From the NCBI GenBank assembly GCA_016217545.1, contig JACRHT010000016.1:186001-250000 (forward strand): 64,000 bases of DNA, in the 5' to 3' direction. Below are positions 46,008-53,709 of the stretch, one piece after another. The position numbers and the translations under genes were made by a program. This DNA is from Opitutia bacterium. GTDB taxonomy: Bacteria > Verrucomicrobiota > Verrucomicrobiia > Opitutales > Opitutaceae. Each line of letters starts with the position of its first letter. Position 1 is the first letter of the stretch. The notes below the pieces were generated by a model that searched no databases, had not been told where the DNA came from, and saw only the letters and a program-made list of their open reading frames with translations.

Positions 46008-46982
46008 ATGCCTTGGGAGGTGCGATTCGATCACGGAATTTCGCTGCCGCAAATCGGCTGGTGGCTGGACGCGCAGAAATCGACGCCGCGCGCGATCGTC
46101 ACGCACGGCCACTCGGATCACATCGCGCGCCATCGCGAGGTGGTGTGCACGCGCCCGACCGCTCGCTTCATGCAAGAGCGGCTGCCCGGACGCCGCGAGT
46201 GTCACGTGCTCGCATTTGGCCAGACCGAGCAACTGACGCTCGACTGCACCGTCACTCTCCTGCCCGCCGGCCACATCTTCGGCTCCGCCCTCGTGCGGCT
46301 CGAACACGCGGAGCACGGCACGCTCCTCTACACGGGCGACTTCAAGCTCCGTGGCGGACGCGCCGCCGAAACCTGCGCCACGCCGCGCGCCGACGTGCTG
46401 ATCACCGAGAGCACTTTTGGCCTGCCGCGCTACGTGATGCCTCCAGCTGAACAGACGGAGTCGGCCATTCTCGATTTCTGTCGCGGCGCCCTCGCCGAAG
46501 GCATCACGCCGGTGCTCTACGCCTACGCGCTGGGCAAGTCGCAGGAATTGCTGCGCTTGCTCGACAGTGCCGGCTTGCCCGTCTCGCTCCACCCGCGCGC
46601 CGCGCGTTTCGCGCGTCTCTACGCCGAGCTGGGAGCCGCGATGCCGGCGCATCGCACGCTCGACACGCAGGGTCACCGCGGGAGCGTCGTCATCGCGCCG
46701 GCGGGAGACAAACTGCTCGACCACGTGCACCCGAAACGCACCGCCGCCGTCACCGGTTGGGCGCTCGACACCCGCACGCGCTACCAGATGGGCTGCGACG
46801 CGGCTTTCCCGCTCTCGGATCACTCCGATTTCAACGAGCTCCTCGCGTTCGTCGAGGCCGTGCAGCCGCGCACGATCTACACCGTGCACGGCTTCGCCCG
46901 CGAGTTCGCGGCCACGCTCCGACAGCGCGGACTCGACGCGTGGGCACTGGGCCGCGGCAACCAGCTGGAACTTTCCTTGTAG
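46008..46982 (+). CDS. MBL-fold exonuclease of the DNA-ligase-associated type
   Basis: This 324-residue MBL/beta-CASP protein has the metal motif HGHSDHI at 33-39, PAGHIFGSA, YTGDFKLRGG, LSDHSDFNEL and the TVHGFAREFA tail. This pattern matches the putative exonuclease normally next to an ATP-dependent DNA ligase and an Lhr-type helicase in a repair module. Neither partner is adjacent. It should be a Zn-dependent nuclease. The start at 46008 is the first ATG after the permease stop. Confidence 0.86.
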   Translation: MPWEVRFDHGISLPQIGWWLDAQKSTPRAIVTHGHSDHIARHREVVCTRPTARFMQERLPGRRECHVLAFGQTEQLTLDCTVTLLPAGHIFGSALVRLEHAEHGTLLYTGDFKLRGGRAAETCATPRADVLITESTFGLPRYVMPPAEQTESAILDFCRGALAEGITPVLYAYALGKSQELLRLLDSAGLPVSLHPRAARFARLYAELGAAMPAHRTLDTQGHRGSVVIAPAGDKLLDHVHPKRTAAVTGWALDTRTRYQMGCDAAFPLSDHSDFNELLAFVEAVQPRTIYTVHGFAREFAATLRQRGLDAWALGRGNQLELSL

Positions 46983-47012
46983 CAACCGGACTCAACATCC
47001 ACTTTCGCCGCC

Positions 47013-47780
47013 GTGTCCCGCCGCCTGCGCCCCCTTCTCTTCTTTAGTCTCTTTGCCCTCGTGAAACTCAATGCCGCTCCCTTCACCGGCATGGCCGACG
47101 GCGAACGCTTCATCTACAAGGTCGGCTTCGCCGTCTTCCCGCACGCGGGCGACATCACGATTTCCGCGAAGGCCGAGAAATCCACCGACGGACGCGCGTT
47201 GATGCGCGTCACGACCGAGACCGCGTCGCGCGGGATCGTCCGGGGGCTCTACGAATTCGACAATCTTGCCCACGTGCTCATCGACGTCGCATCGGGACGC
47301 GCGCTCGCGATCCGCGAGACCGGCGAAGACCCGAAGCGAAAATCCGACTCCGAAACCAACTTCGACTACGAGAAACACGTAGCGCACCACGTCGACCGCA
47401 GCCGCCCCGAGCGCAGCGTCGACCTAGCCATTCCCGAGGGCGATCCGATCGATCTGATCAGCGCGCTCGTGCAAACGCGCGACTGGAACCTCAAGCCCGG
47501 CGAGAAGCGCGATGTGCTCATGTTTTTCGGCCGCGATCTCTACCCGCTCTCGATCTACGCGGAGAACTACGAGGAAGTCCGCACCCCGATCGGCAAATTC
47601 AAGACGCTCGTGCTCGTGCCGCGCATGGACAAGGACCCGAAAGGCCTCTTCAAGCGCGGCGGCGAAATCAAAGTCTGGATCGCGCAGGACGGCTCGCGCC
47701 TGCCTGTGAAGATGCAGCTGAAATTGAAATTTGGCACCGCTTCCCTGCTGATGACGAAATACGAGGCGGCCGCGAAATAG
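47013..47780 (+). CDS. DUF3108 exported protein
   Basis: This 255-residue protein has a GTG start and a signal peptide (MSRRLRPLLFFSLFALVKLNA). The mature part follows DUF3108: GERFIYKVGFAVFPHAGDITISA near the start and RGGEIKVWIAQDGSRLPVKMQLKLKFGTA near the end. DUF3108 proteins are predicted periplasmic beta-sheet proteins of unknown role. It is 30 bases after the exonuclease gene and convergent with the glycosylase gene. Confidence 0.87.
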   Translation: MSRRLRPLLFFSLFALVKLNAAPFTGMADGERFIYKVGFAVFPHAGDITISAKAEKSTDGRALMRVTTETASRGIVRGLYEFDNLAHVLIDVASGRALAIRETGEDPKRKSDSETNFDYEKHVAHHVDRSRPERSVDLAIPEGDPIDLISALVQTRDWNLKPGEKRDVLMFFGRDLYPLSIYAENYEEVRTPIGKFKTLVLVPRMDKDPKGLFKRGGEIKVWIAQDGSRLPVKMQLKLKFGTASLLMTKYEAAAK

Positions 47781-47795
47781 CTCGCCGCATCGCGA

Positions 47796-48350
47796 TCAGG
47801 CGCGCGGCGCCGGCCGACGAAGATCTTCCGGCGCGATGCGAAAGCGCCACGGCTTCGCCGCCCAGATCGGTCCCGCGTAGTCGACGCCCACGCGCGGCCC
47901 GCACAGGATTTTCCGCGCTGGCGCGGTGATGCCGTGGTCCTCAAGATGCAGCCCGCTCGGCGGCGCCGCCGGCTCGCCGTTGAGTGCGCGACCGATGGAA
48001 AGTTGTTTCGTCACCCGCCCCGGACCGATCGCACCTTCGACGCCGCGAATAAGGATCGCTGCAGGAAATCCTACCGGACCGGTCACCAAATTGAGCATCT
48101 CGTGAATTCCGTAGCACAGGTAAACATACCAAACGCCGCCCGGTCCAAACATCACCTGGGTGCGCGGCGTGCAGCCCTTGCTCGCATGGCAGGCCAGGTC
48201 TCGCGCTCCCACATAAGCCTCCGTCTCAACGATTACCCGTTCCTCGCGGCCCGACGCGGTTGTCCGCACCAAGATCTTTCCGAGCAGCGCGCGCCCCATG
48301 CCCACAGTCCCTCGGCCCTGCCAATTTTCGGAAGAAATCACGCGCTCCAT
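47796..48350 (-). CDS. DNA-3-methyladenine glycosylase
   Basis: This 184-residue protein is of the AAG/MPG family: LLGKILVRT, VETEAYVG, DLACHASKGCTPRTQVMFGPGGVWYVYLCYGIHEMLNLV and GPGRVTKQL. It excises 3-methyladenine and related alkylated bases in base-excision repair. The ATG at 48350 is chosen because it gives the normal N-terminus; the frame stays open upstream but overlaps rplU. It is divergent from rplU. Confidence 0.94.
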   Translation of the reverse strand: MERVISSENWQGRGTVGMGRALLGKILVRTTASGREERVIVETEAYVGARDLACHASKGCTPRTQVMFGPGGVWYVYLCYGIHEMLNLVTGPVGFPAAILIRGVEGAIGPGRVTKQLSIGRALNGEPAAPPSGLHLEDHGITAPARKILCGPRVGVDYAGPIWAAKPWRFRIAPEDLRRPAPRA

Positions 48351-48447
48351 CTTCGTGATTTGACGCGCCTCGGGGCCTTCCGCAAGCTGCGCCTCGTCAG
48401 CGCGAAGCCCATTTTCACTCGGGAAATCGCGAACTGAAAATAAATCC

Positions 48448-48476
48448 TTGCACACCCTCCGGGCGCTCCCCTTATT
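48448..48476 (+). promoter_or_regulatory. Candidate promoter for rplU-rpmA
   Basis: TTGCAC at 48448, a 17-base spacer and CTTATT at 48471 form a sigma-70-like pair 17 bases before the rplU ATG. The -10 box is weak. The short leader has no obvious L21-binding structure. Confidence 0.4.
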
Positions 48477-48492
48477 TCGGCCCTTTGAATTT

Positions 48493-48807
48493 ATGAAAGC
48501 CACTATCAAGACACAGGGCAAACAGTTCTCCGTGAGCGAAGGCGACATCCTCATCGTGAACCGCTACCCGAAGACCGAAGCCGGCTCCACGGTGGAAATC
48601 ACCGAGGTCCTCGCCGCCGGCGAAGGCGAAAACTTCAAGGTCGGCACGCCGTTCCTTTCGGGCGCGTCCGTCAAGGCCAAGGTCCTTGAGAACAAGCGCG
48701 GCAAGAAGGTCGTCGTCTTCAAGAAGAAGAAGCGCAAGGGCTACGAAAAGAAGCGTGGCCACCGCCAAGAGCTTTCCGTCATCAAAATCGAATCCATCAG
48801 CGCCTAA
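48493..48807 (+). CDS. rplU: Ribosomal protein bL21
   Basis: This 104-residue protein is complete L21: [19 protein letters not shown], then the basic [18 protein letters not shown], and the C-terminal strand. It binds 23S rRNA in the large subunit. Only the internal ATG at 48493 gives the family N-terminus. rpmA follows by 12 bases, the universal rplU-rpmA pair; obgE, common downstream, is absent. Confidence 0.97.
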   Translation: MKATIKTQGKQFSVSEGDILIVNRYPKTEAGSTVEITEVLAAGEGENFKVGTPFLSGASVKAKVLENKRGKKVVVFKKKKRKGYEKKRGHRQELSVIKIESISA

Positions 48808-48819
48808 GGAACCACTGCC

Positions 48820-49059
48820 ATGGCTCACAAGAAAGGTCAGGGAACATCCAGCAACGGCCGCGACAGCCACTCCAAGCGTCTTGGTGTGAAGGTCTTCGGC
48901 GGCCAGAAGATCCTCGCCGGCGGCATCATCGTCCGTCAGCGCGGCTCCAAGCACCACGCCGGCGAAGGCGTCGGCACCGGTCGCGACTGGACGCTGTTCG
49001 CGCTCCGCGACGGCACGGTCGAGTTCGACAAGGCTCACCGCAAGGTGAACGTCGTCTGA
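48820..49059 (+). CDS. rpmA: Ribosomal protein bL27
   Basis: This 79-residue protein begins [22 protein letters not shown] and contains [19 protein letters not shown], full-length L27 without a cleaved N-terminal extension. L27 sits near the peptidyl-transferase centre. A strong stem-loop terminator ends the unit 23 bases later. Confidence 0.97.
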   Translation: MAHKKGQGTSSNGRDSHSKRLGVKVFGGQKILAGGIIVRQRGSKHHAGEGVGTGRDWTLFALRDGTVEFDKAHRKVNVV

Positions 49060-49082
49060 GTCGACTTCGCTAATTAACTTTC

Positions 49083-49108
49083 AAGGCGCACCCTCGGGTG
49101 CGCCTTTT
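49083..49108 (+). terminator. Rho-independent terminator after rpmA
   Basis: An 11-pair stem AAGGCGCACCC/GGGTGCGCCTT closes around a very small loop and runs into TTTTG. It is placed 23 bases past the rpmA stop. Confidence 0.9.
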
Positions 49109-49156
49109 GTTTGGCCGGGCTTGCCGCGCCAGAAGCTCTCGCCCACTTTTGCCCGC

Positions 49157-49516
49157 GTGTCCGATCGGCTCGACGAACTCCGCCGCCAGCGCGCGCTGCT
49201 CCAGCAGCACCTCGAGTGGCTCGACGCCGAGATCGCCGCGACGGAGCAATCGCCCGAGACCTCGCTCGCCGTCTCCGGCAGGATACGGCCGCCCGATTCG
49301 CATTCGCGCGCCACTCCGATGGGCCAAGGAGTTCTCTCGCCCGCGACAGCACCCGTCGACACCGAGATCGCCGCAGTTCTTGCCGCGCAGAAAGACGCGC
49401 CGAAGGACTCCGCGCAGGAAGCCAAACGAGGCTGCCTTGCCGCATTCGCGCTGATGCTGCTCGTCCTCGGACTGGTGATTTTCGGTTGGTATCTTCTCGT
49501 CCGGGCGAGGCACTGA
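49157..49516 (+). CDS. Small coiled-coil, tail-anchored membrane protein
   Basis: This 119-residue protein of unknown function begins with a heptad-rich helix (VSDRLDELRRQRALLQQHLEWLDAEIAATEQS), continues with a low-complexity linker and ends in one transmembrane helix (AAFALMLLVLGLVIFGWYLLV) followed by a few basic residues. This is a tail-anchored layout. The start is taken as GTG at 49157; a TTG 36 bases upstream is also in frame. It lies between the rpmA terminator and dapF with no shared operon signals. Confidence 0.6.
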   Translation: MSDRLDELRRQRALLQQHLEWLDAEIAATEQSPETSLAVSGRIRPPDSHSRATPMGQGVLSPATAPVDTEIAAVLAAQKDAPKDSAQEAKRGCLAAFALMLLVLGLVIFGWYLLVRARH

Positions 49517-49586
49517 CGGCTGGAACTCACGTGCCACACTGCGGCGTTGCCCTCGGACCGGTCCGAGCGATACCCCTTCTCCTCGG

Positions 49587-50438
49587 ATGCGCTTCCACAA
49601 ATATCACGCCTTGGGCAATGACTACCTCGTCATGGATCCGGCCGACTACCCGAGTTGGACCGCGCCGACTTACGACCAGATTCGCGCGATCTGCCACCGG
49701 AACTTTGGCGCTGGCTCCGATGGAATCTTGTGGGGCCCCGTCCGCTCCGAACGCGCGCCGTTCGGCCTGCGCATCTTCAACCCTGACGGTTCCGAAGCCG
49801 AGAAATCCGGCAACGGCCTCCGCATCTTTGCCCGCTATTTGTTCGACCAGAAAAAAGTCGGCGACGCTCCGTTCACCATCGAAACCGCGGGCGGCGTAGT
49901 GGAGGCAGTCGTGCGCGACGGCGGCAAATCGATCACCATCGCGATGGGCAAAGTGTCGTTCAGCAGCGACCGCATCCCGGTCGCCGGCCCGCTGCGCGAC
50001 GTCGTGAACGAGAAGTTGGTGATTCAGGAACGGGAGTTCACCTTCACCGCCGCCACTATAGGCAACCCGCACTGCGTGATTCCGCTCGCCGAAATCTCGG
50101 AGCCGATTGCCCGCTGCTATGGGCCGGAGATCGAGACCCACGCCAATTTTCCGAAGCGCACCAACGTGCAATTCCTCAAGGTTCGGGATCGCGCCAACAT
50201 TCAGATCGAAATTTGGGAGCGCGGCGCCGGCTACACGCTGGCGTCGGGCAGCAGCTCAAGCGCAGCCGCCGCGGTGGCGCATCGACTGGAACTCGTGGAT
50301 CGCGATGTCACTGTCCATATGCCCGGCGGCCAGATTCGCATCGAGATCGGCGACGGGTTCGCGATCAAGATGACAGGCCCCGTCACCCGAGTGGCCGAGG
50401 GATCGCTCCACGACGAACTGTTCACGACTCGCGTCTAG
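49587..50438 (+). CDS. dapF: DapF-family epimerase with both catalytic cysteines replaced by serine
   Basis: This 283-residue protein has the DapF fold and length. It keeps the substrate-binding residues: Asn11 in ALGNDY, Asn65 in NPDGS, Asn160 in GNPHCV, Asn193 in TNVQF, and Glu211/Arg212 in ERGAG. The two positions that carry the proton-transferring cysteines in DapF (Cys73 and Cys217 in H. influenzae) are Ser74 (KSGNGLR) and Ser220 (ASGSSSS). Standard two-base LL/meso-DAP epimerisation should be impaired. It may be a changed-function paralogue or may act by another mechanism. dapA and dapB lie elsewhere in the window. Confidence 0.88.
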   Translation: MRFHKYHALGNDYLVMDPADYPSWTAPTYDQIRAICHRNFGAGSDGILWGPVRSERAPFGLRIFNPDGSEAEKSGNGLRIFARYLFDQKKVGDAPFTIETAGGVVEAVVRDGGKSITIAMGKVSFSSDRIPVAGPLRDVVNEKLVIQEREFTFTAATIGNPHCVIPLAEISEPIARCYGPEIETHANFPKRTNVQFLKVRDRANIQIEIWERGAGYTLASGSSSSAAAAVAHRLELVDRDVTVHMPGGQIRIEIGDGFAIKMTGPVTRVAEGSLHDELFTTRV

Positions 50439-50456
50439 GCGAGATCGGAGCGCGCA

Positions 50457-50485
50457 ACAAAAAGCCGGAGCCAACGCTCCGGCTT
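50457..50485 (-). terminator. Rho-independent terminator after the redoxin gene
   Basis: A 10-pair stem AAGCCGGAGC/GCTCCGGCTT with loop CAAC is followed on the minus strand by a T run (TTTTTG). It lies between the dapF stop and the convergent redoxin stop. Confidence 0.87.
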
Positions 50486-50509
50486 CGTGTAAACGGATTT
50501 CGCGGCGCC

Positions 50510-51118
50510 TCAGTATTTCACCGAGCAGCCGTATTCCTTCGTCGAGGAGTGCGTGATCGGTTTGCCCGCCTTTAGCTCGGCGAGCGCGGCCTTCACGTAA
50601 TTGATCGCATTTGGGATGTCGGACTCCTTCGACGAGCGGATGCTGTCGATGCCGCCGAGGTAAACCAATGTGCCGTCCCCTGAGATGATGAACATGTGCG
50701 GCGTCGTGCGCGCGTCGTAGAGCTTGCCGACCTTGCCGTCCTGATCGCGGAAGTAGGCCGTCGCGACCACGCCAACGTCCTTCTGCCAGGTCTTCGCCTT
50801 GGCCACGTCGTAGTCACCCTCCTTGCCCGGCGCGGCCGAGTTGATCTGCAGCCAGACGACGCCGTCCGCCGCCGCGGCCTTCTGCGTGTCCTGCATGTTC
50901 GTGGATTTGTTGTAGTGTTTCCGGACGAACGGGCAGTCGGGGTTCACCCATTCGAGCACGACCGTCTTGCCCTTGAACGACGACAGGGCGTGCGTCTGGC
51001 CGTTCAGGTCGGTGAGCGTGAAATCGGGGGCCGGCTTGCCAACCTCGAGCGAGGCGTGGGCGATGGCGGCAGCGGAAAGCGCGGCCGCGAGACTGAGGAG
51101 TGACGTGATGCGGTTCAT
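50510..51118 (-). CDS. Exported thioredoxin-fold redoxin (AhpC/TSA type)
   Basis: This 202-residue protein has a signal peptide (MNRITSLLSLAAALSAAAIA) and a redoxin domain: PAPDFTLTDLNGQ, FKGKTVVLEWVNPDCPFVRKHY, a TPHMF cis-proline loop. One cysteine is in NPDCPF; the thioredoxin CxxC is absent, as in peroxiredoxin-like members. A peroxide or thiol role in the periplasm is likely. The ATG at 51118 puts the signal peptide at the N-terminus. It is divergent from the exosortase gene. Confidence 0.88.
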   Translation of the reverse strand: MNRITSLLSLAAALSAAAIAHASLEVGKPAPDFTLTDLNGQTHALSSFKGKTVVLEWVNPDCPFVRKHYNKSTNMQDTQKAAAADGVVWLQINSAAPGKEGDYDVAKAKTWQKDVGVVATAYFRDQDGKVGKLYDARTTPHMFIISGDGTLVYLGGIDSIRSSKESDIPNAINYVKAALAELKAGKPITHSSTKEYGCSVKY

Positions 51119-51258
51119 GGGAAGCGCGCCTAACAAACCCAACTTCATCGCGTCGTCAAAGCCCACGTCGTTGGAAGAACCCGCTCCCGTTTCCACGGCG
51201 GGCGGGGAGAATGCGCCTTGCCCGTCGCGCGCGCCAATCTAGGTTCCGCAGCGCAACG

Positions 51259-52875
51259 ATGTCCGCTGCGCCCGCCCCCTCACGCCCTTTCCGCGACTGG
51301 TTTTCCTCCCCTGTCGGATGGGTTACCGTGCCGCTTGCGGGATTCACGGTGGCTTTCATCGCGATGGTCGGCGACGAGTGGCACCGAAACCCGGACCTCT
51401 CCCACGGGTTGTTCGCTCCCGTCGTCTTCGCGCTCCTGCTCTGGGAAGGCGCGCGTCGCGGCACGCAGCGTTGGCTCGCCCCGGCAGGTTGGCGACAAGC
51501 CGCCGCCGCCCTCCTGGCGCTGCTCGGACTCGTGCTGTTCGCTGCCGCCGGACTTCTCGCGGCAACCGTCGGCTGGGGACACGCGCTGGTCAATTGCGTG
51601 CTCGCTCTCGCTCTCGTCGCCGCGTGGCTGGGTGCGTGGCTGGTGCTGGCGGACGAACGCGTCCGCGTGCTGCCGTTCAACTGGATAATTTTCACCGCCA
51701 TCGTCCTTTGGGTGCTCGCCTCTCCCATTCCGGACGGCACCTATCGGCGCGTGACGATGACGCTGCAACACGGCGTCACGACCGGCGTCCTCGACGCGCT
51801 GCACCTCCTCGGCATACCCGCGCGGCAGATGGGCAACGTCATCGAACTCGCCACGGCAAGCGTCGGCGTGGAGGAAGCGTGCAGCGGCATCCGCTCGCTG
51901 ATTTCCTGTCTCTACGCCGGTTTCTTTTTCGCCGCGTGGCTCGTGCGCGGTGCGGGGCGCAGGCTCTTCCTGATCCTCGCCGCGCCCGTCTTGGCGATCG
52001 TGATGAACTTCATCCGCTCGCTGGCCCTCACGCTCTTGGCGAACAACGGCATCGACATCGCCGGCTTTTGGCACGACGCCACCGGCTACGCGATTCTGGG
52101 CGTGACGTCGCTCGCCCTCGCCGGCCTCGCGGCGCTGATGAGCGCGCCGCCCGCCCCGCCGGCACCGGTGGACGACGTTGGCCGCGCCGCCACTATACCT
52201 CGCGCGCCGTTTGCGCTGCTCGCCAGCGTGTGCGGACTCGGACTCGCGCTCGGGATCTTCTTCGCGTCGTTCAATCACACCACCCCAACGCCGTCTGCGA
52301 CGTCGAGGATTTCCGCTGCGTCGCTGATTCCCGAGTCCGCTCCCGGTTGGGAGGTGCGTAGCTCCGACGATCTCTACCAATTCTCCGACATTTTGCGCAC
52401 GCGCGACCTCGCCGAGCGAACTTACCTCCGGCGCGGGCCCAACGGCGTCGTCCAAGTGACCCTCTACATCGCCCACTGGTTGCCGGGCGAAGCTTCCGTG
52501 AGCGTCGTCGCCTCGCACACCCCCGATGCGTGCTGGCCCGGCGGCGGCTGGAACGTCGGCCCCGTCGCGTCGCCGCAGGAACGTCTTACCGTCGGCGATC
52601 GCCAACTGCCCACCGCGGAGCATCGCTTCTTCGTCAAAGGTGCGCTGCCACAACACGTCTGGTTCTGGCACGTCTACCATGATCGCCCGATCAACTACCG
52701 CGATCCGTATTCGGTCCCCGCGTTGTTCGAGATCGCGTGGCGCTACGGCTTCCGTCGCGAAGGCAGCCAGTATTTCATCCGTTTCTCCAGCAACCAACCA
52801 TGGGAAACCCTCAAGCAGGAGCCCCTCGTGCAGGAGATCTTCCGCCGCCTCGCCACCGTGGGTCTCACGCCATGA
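51259..52875 (+). CDS. Exosortase fused to a C-terminal EpsI (DUF3485) domain
   Basis: This 538-residue protein is an exosortase with several transmembrane helices and the catalytic trio Cys208 (EEACSG), Arg253 (NFIRS) and His272 (FWHDATGY). After a Pro-rich linker near 295-310 and another helix, residues about 350-538 form an EpsI-like domain (SHTPDACWPGGGW). Exosortases cleave and anchor proteins bearing C-terminal sorting tails, in concert with exopolysaccharide genes. Neither EPS genes nor a recognisable sorting-tail substrate lie in the window. It couples to a 30-residue gene by ATGA. Confidence 0.92.
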   Translation: MSAAPAPSRPFRDWFSSPVGWVTVPLAGFTVAFIAMVGDEWHRNPDLSHGLFAPVVFALLLWEGARRGTQRWLAPAGWRQAAAALLALLGLVLFAAAGLLAATVGWGHALVNCVLALALVAAWLGAWLVLADERVRVLPFNWIIFTAIVLWVLASPIPDGTYRRVTMTLQHGVTTGVLDALHLLGIPARQMGNVIELATASVGVEEACSGIRSLISCLYAGFFFAAWLVRGAGRRLFLILAAPVLAIVMNFIRSLALTLLANNGIDIAGFWHDATGYAILGVTSLALAGLAALMSAPPAPPAPVDDVGRAATIPRAPFALLASVCGLGLALGIFFASFNHTTPTPSATSRISAASLIPESAPGWEVRSSDDLYQFSDILRTRDLAERTYLRRGPNGVVQVTLYIAHWLPGEASVSVVASHTPDACWPGGGWNVGPVASPQERLTVGDRQLPTAEHRFFVKGALPQHVWFWHVYHDRPINYRDPYSVPALFEIAWRYGFRREGSQYFIRFSSNQPWETLKQEPLVQEIFRRLATVGLTP

Positions 52876-52964
52876 TCTTCTCCACCACCCGCCAGGAACG
52901 CAAAATCCTCGCCTGCGTCGCTGCCTTGCTGGCCCTCGGCCTCATTGGCTTGCTCGTTCTCTGA
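52872..52964 (+). CDS. 30-residue membrane microprotein coupled to exosortase
   Basis: An ATG at 52872 overlaps the exosortase stop (ATGA) and opens a 30-codon frame. A short basic start (TTRQERK) is followed by one hydrophobic helix (ILACVAALLALGLIGLLVL) and a stop. The positive-inside start followed by a single helix is a credible single-pass membrane peptide. Its position suggests a subunit or regulator of the exosortase. It could also be the remnant of a longer gene, for example a helix-hairpin-helix protein of ComEA type; no continuation was found. Confidence 0.6.
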   Translation: MIFSTTRQERKILACVAALLALGLIGLLVL

Positions 52965-53118
52965 GTCAGGGAAGAACCGAGTTGCCAAGCCCCACCCCCA
53001 CCGAAAGCCTGCATCCCCCCGCCCGCTCTGCACGTATTCCGATGAAATGCTCACGGCAATCGTCTCACCGCTTCCCTCCGCCGGCTGGCTCAGCCGCCGG
53101 GAGCCGGTGCGCCCACGC

Positions 53119-53709
53119 ATGACCCCGGTTTCCGCCAACGAATCGACACCGGACCCGGCCGAGGAGCACCGCCGCCTCGCCGCCGCCCTCGCTCGCGGCG
53201 ACAAACAGGCTCTCGCACGCCTCTACGACCTGCTGGCCAAACCGCTCTACTCCCTCGCGCTGCGCATCACCAACGACGCCGCCGAAGCGCAGGACGTCAT
53301 CCAGGACGTCTTCCTCCAACTCTGGAACAAGGCGGTCGACTACGAGCCGGCACGCGGCAGCTACTTCTCCTGGGCCGCCACCCTGACCCGCAACCGCGCC
53401 CTCGACCGCGTCCGGATGCGCACTCGCCGCGCCGAGATCGTCCAGGAATCCGCGGGCGACCTTCTCCCCGCCAGCAACGACGACCTCGACTCCAGCGACA
53501 GCCTCTGGCTCCGGGAAAAAGCCAGCGCGGTCCGCGCCGCCCTCACCGCGCTCCCGCCGGAGCAAAAGGGCGCCATCGAACTCGCCTTCTTCCGCGGCCT
53601 CACTCAGCAGCAAATCGCGGAGCAACTCGGCGAACCTCTCGGCACGGTCAAAGCCCGCATCCGCCGCGGCCTCCTGCGGCTGCGCGAACACCTCACGTCC
53701 CGGCTATGA
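53119..53709 (+). CDS. ECF RNA polymerase sigma factor (RskA-paired)
   Basis: This 196-residue sigma factor has region 2 (LYDLLAKPLYSLALRI, DVIQDVFLQLWNKA) and region 4 (LTQQQIAEQLGEPLGTVKARIRRGLLRL). It matches SigK-like ECF factors. The ATG at 53119 gives a normal N-terminus; an upstream ATG at 53047 would add about 24 residues. Its stop overlaps the anti-sigma start (ATGA). It may control the preceding exosortase locus, which is inference. Confidence 0.9.
   Translation: MTPVSANESTPDPAEEHRRLAAALARGDKQALARLYDLLAKPLYSLALRITNDAAEAQDVIQDVFLQLWNKAVDYEPARGSYFSWAATLTRNRALDRVRMRTRRAEIVQESAGDLLPASNDDLDSSDSLWLREKASAVRAALTALPPEQKGAIELAFFRGLTQQQIAEQLGEPLGTVKARIRRGLLRLREHLTSRL

Noticed and set aside
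44752-46236. Alternative frame of 494 codons across the AI-2E permease and exonuclease genes
   Set aside because: The permease frame has clear helices and family motifs. The alternative reading is Arg/Ala-rich and crosses a gene boundary.
52872-53118. A truncated ComEA-like helix-hairpin-helix gene after the exosortase
   Set aside because: Only a basic-plus-hydrophobic start resembles such proteins. No hairpin motif was found in the following sequence in any plus-strand frame, so a complete microprotein is the simpler reading.
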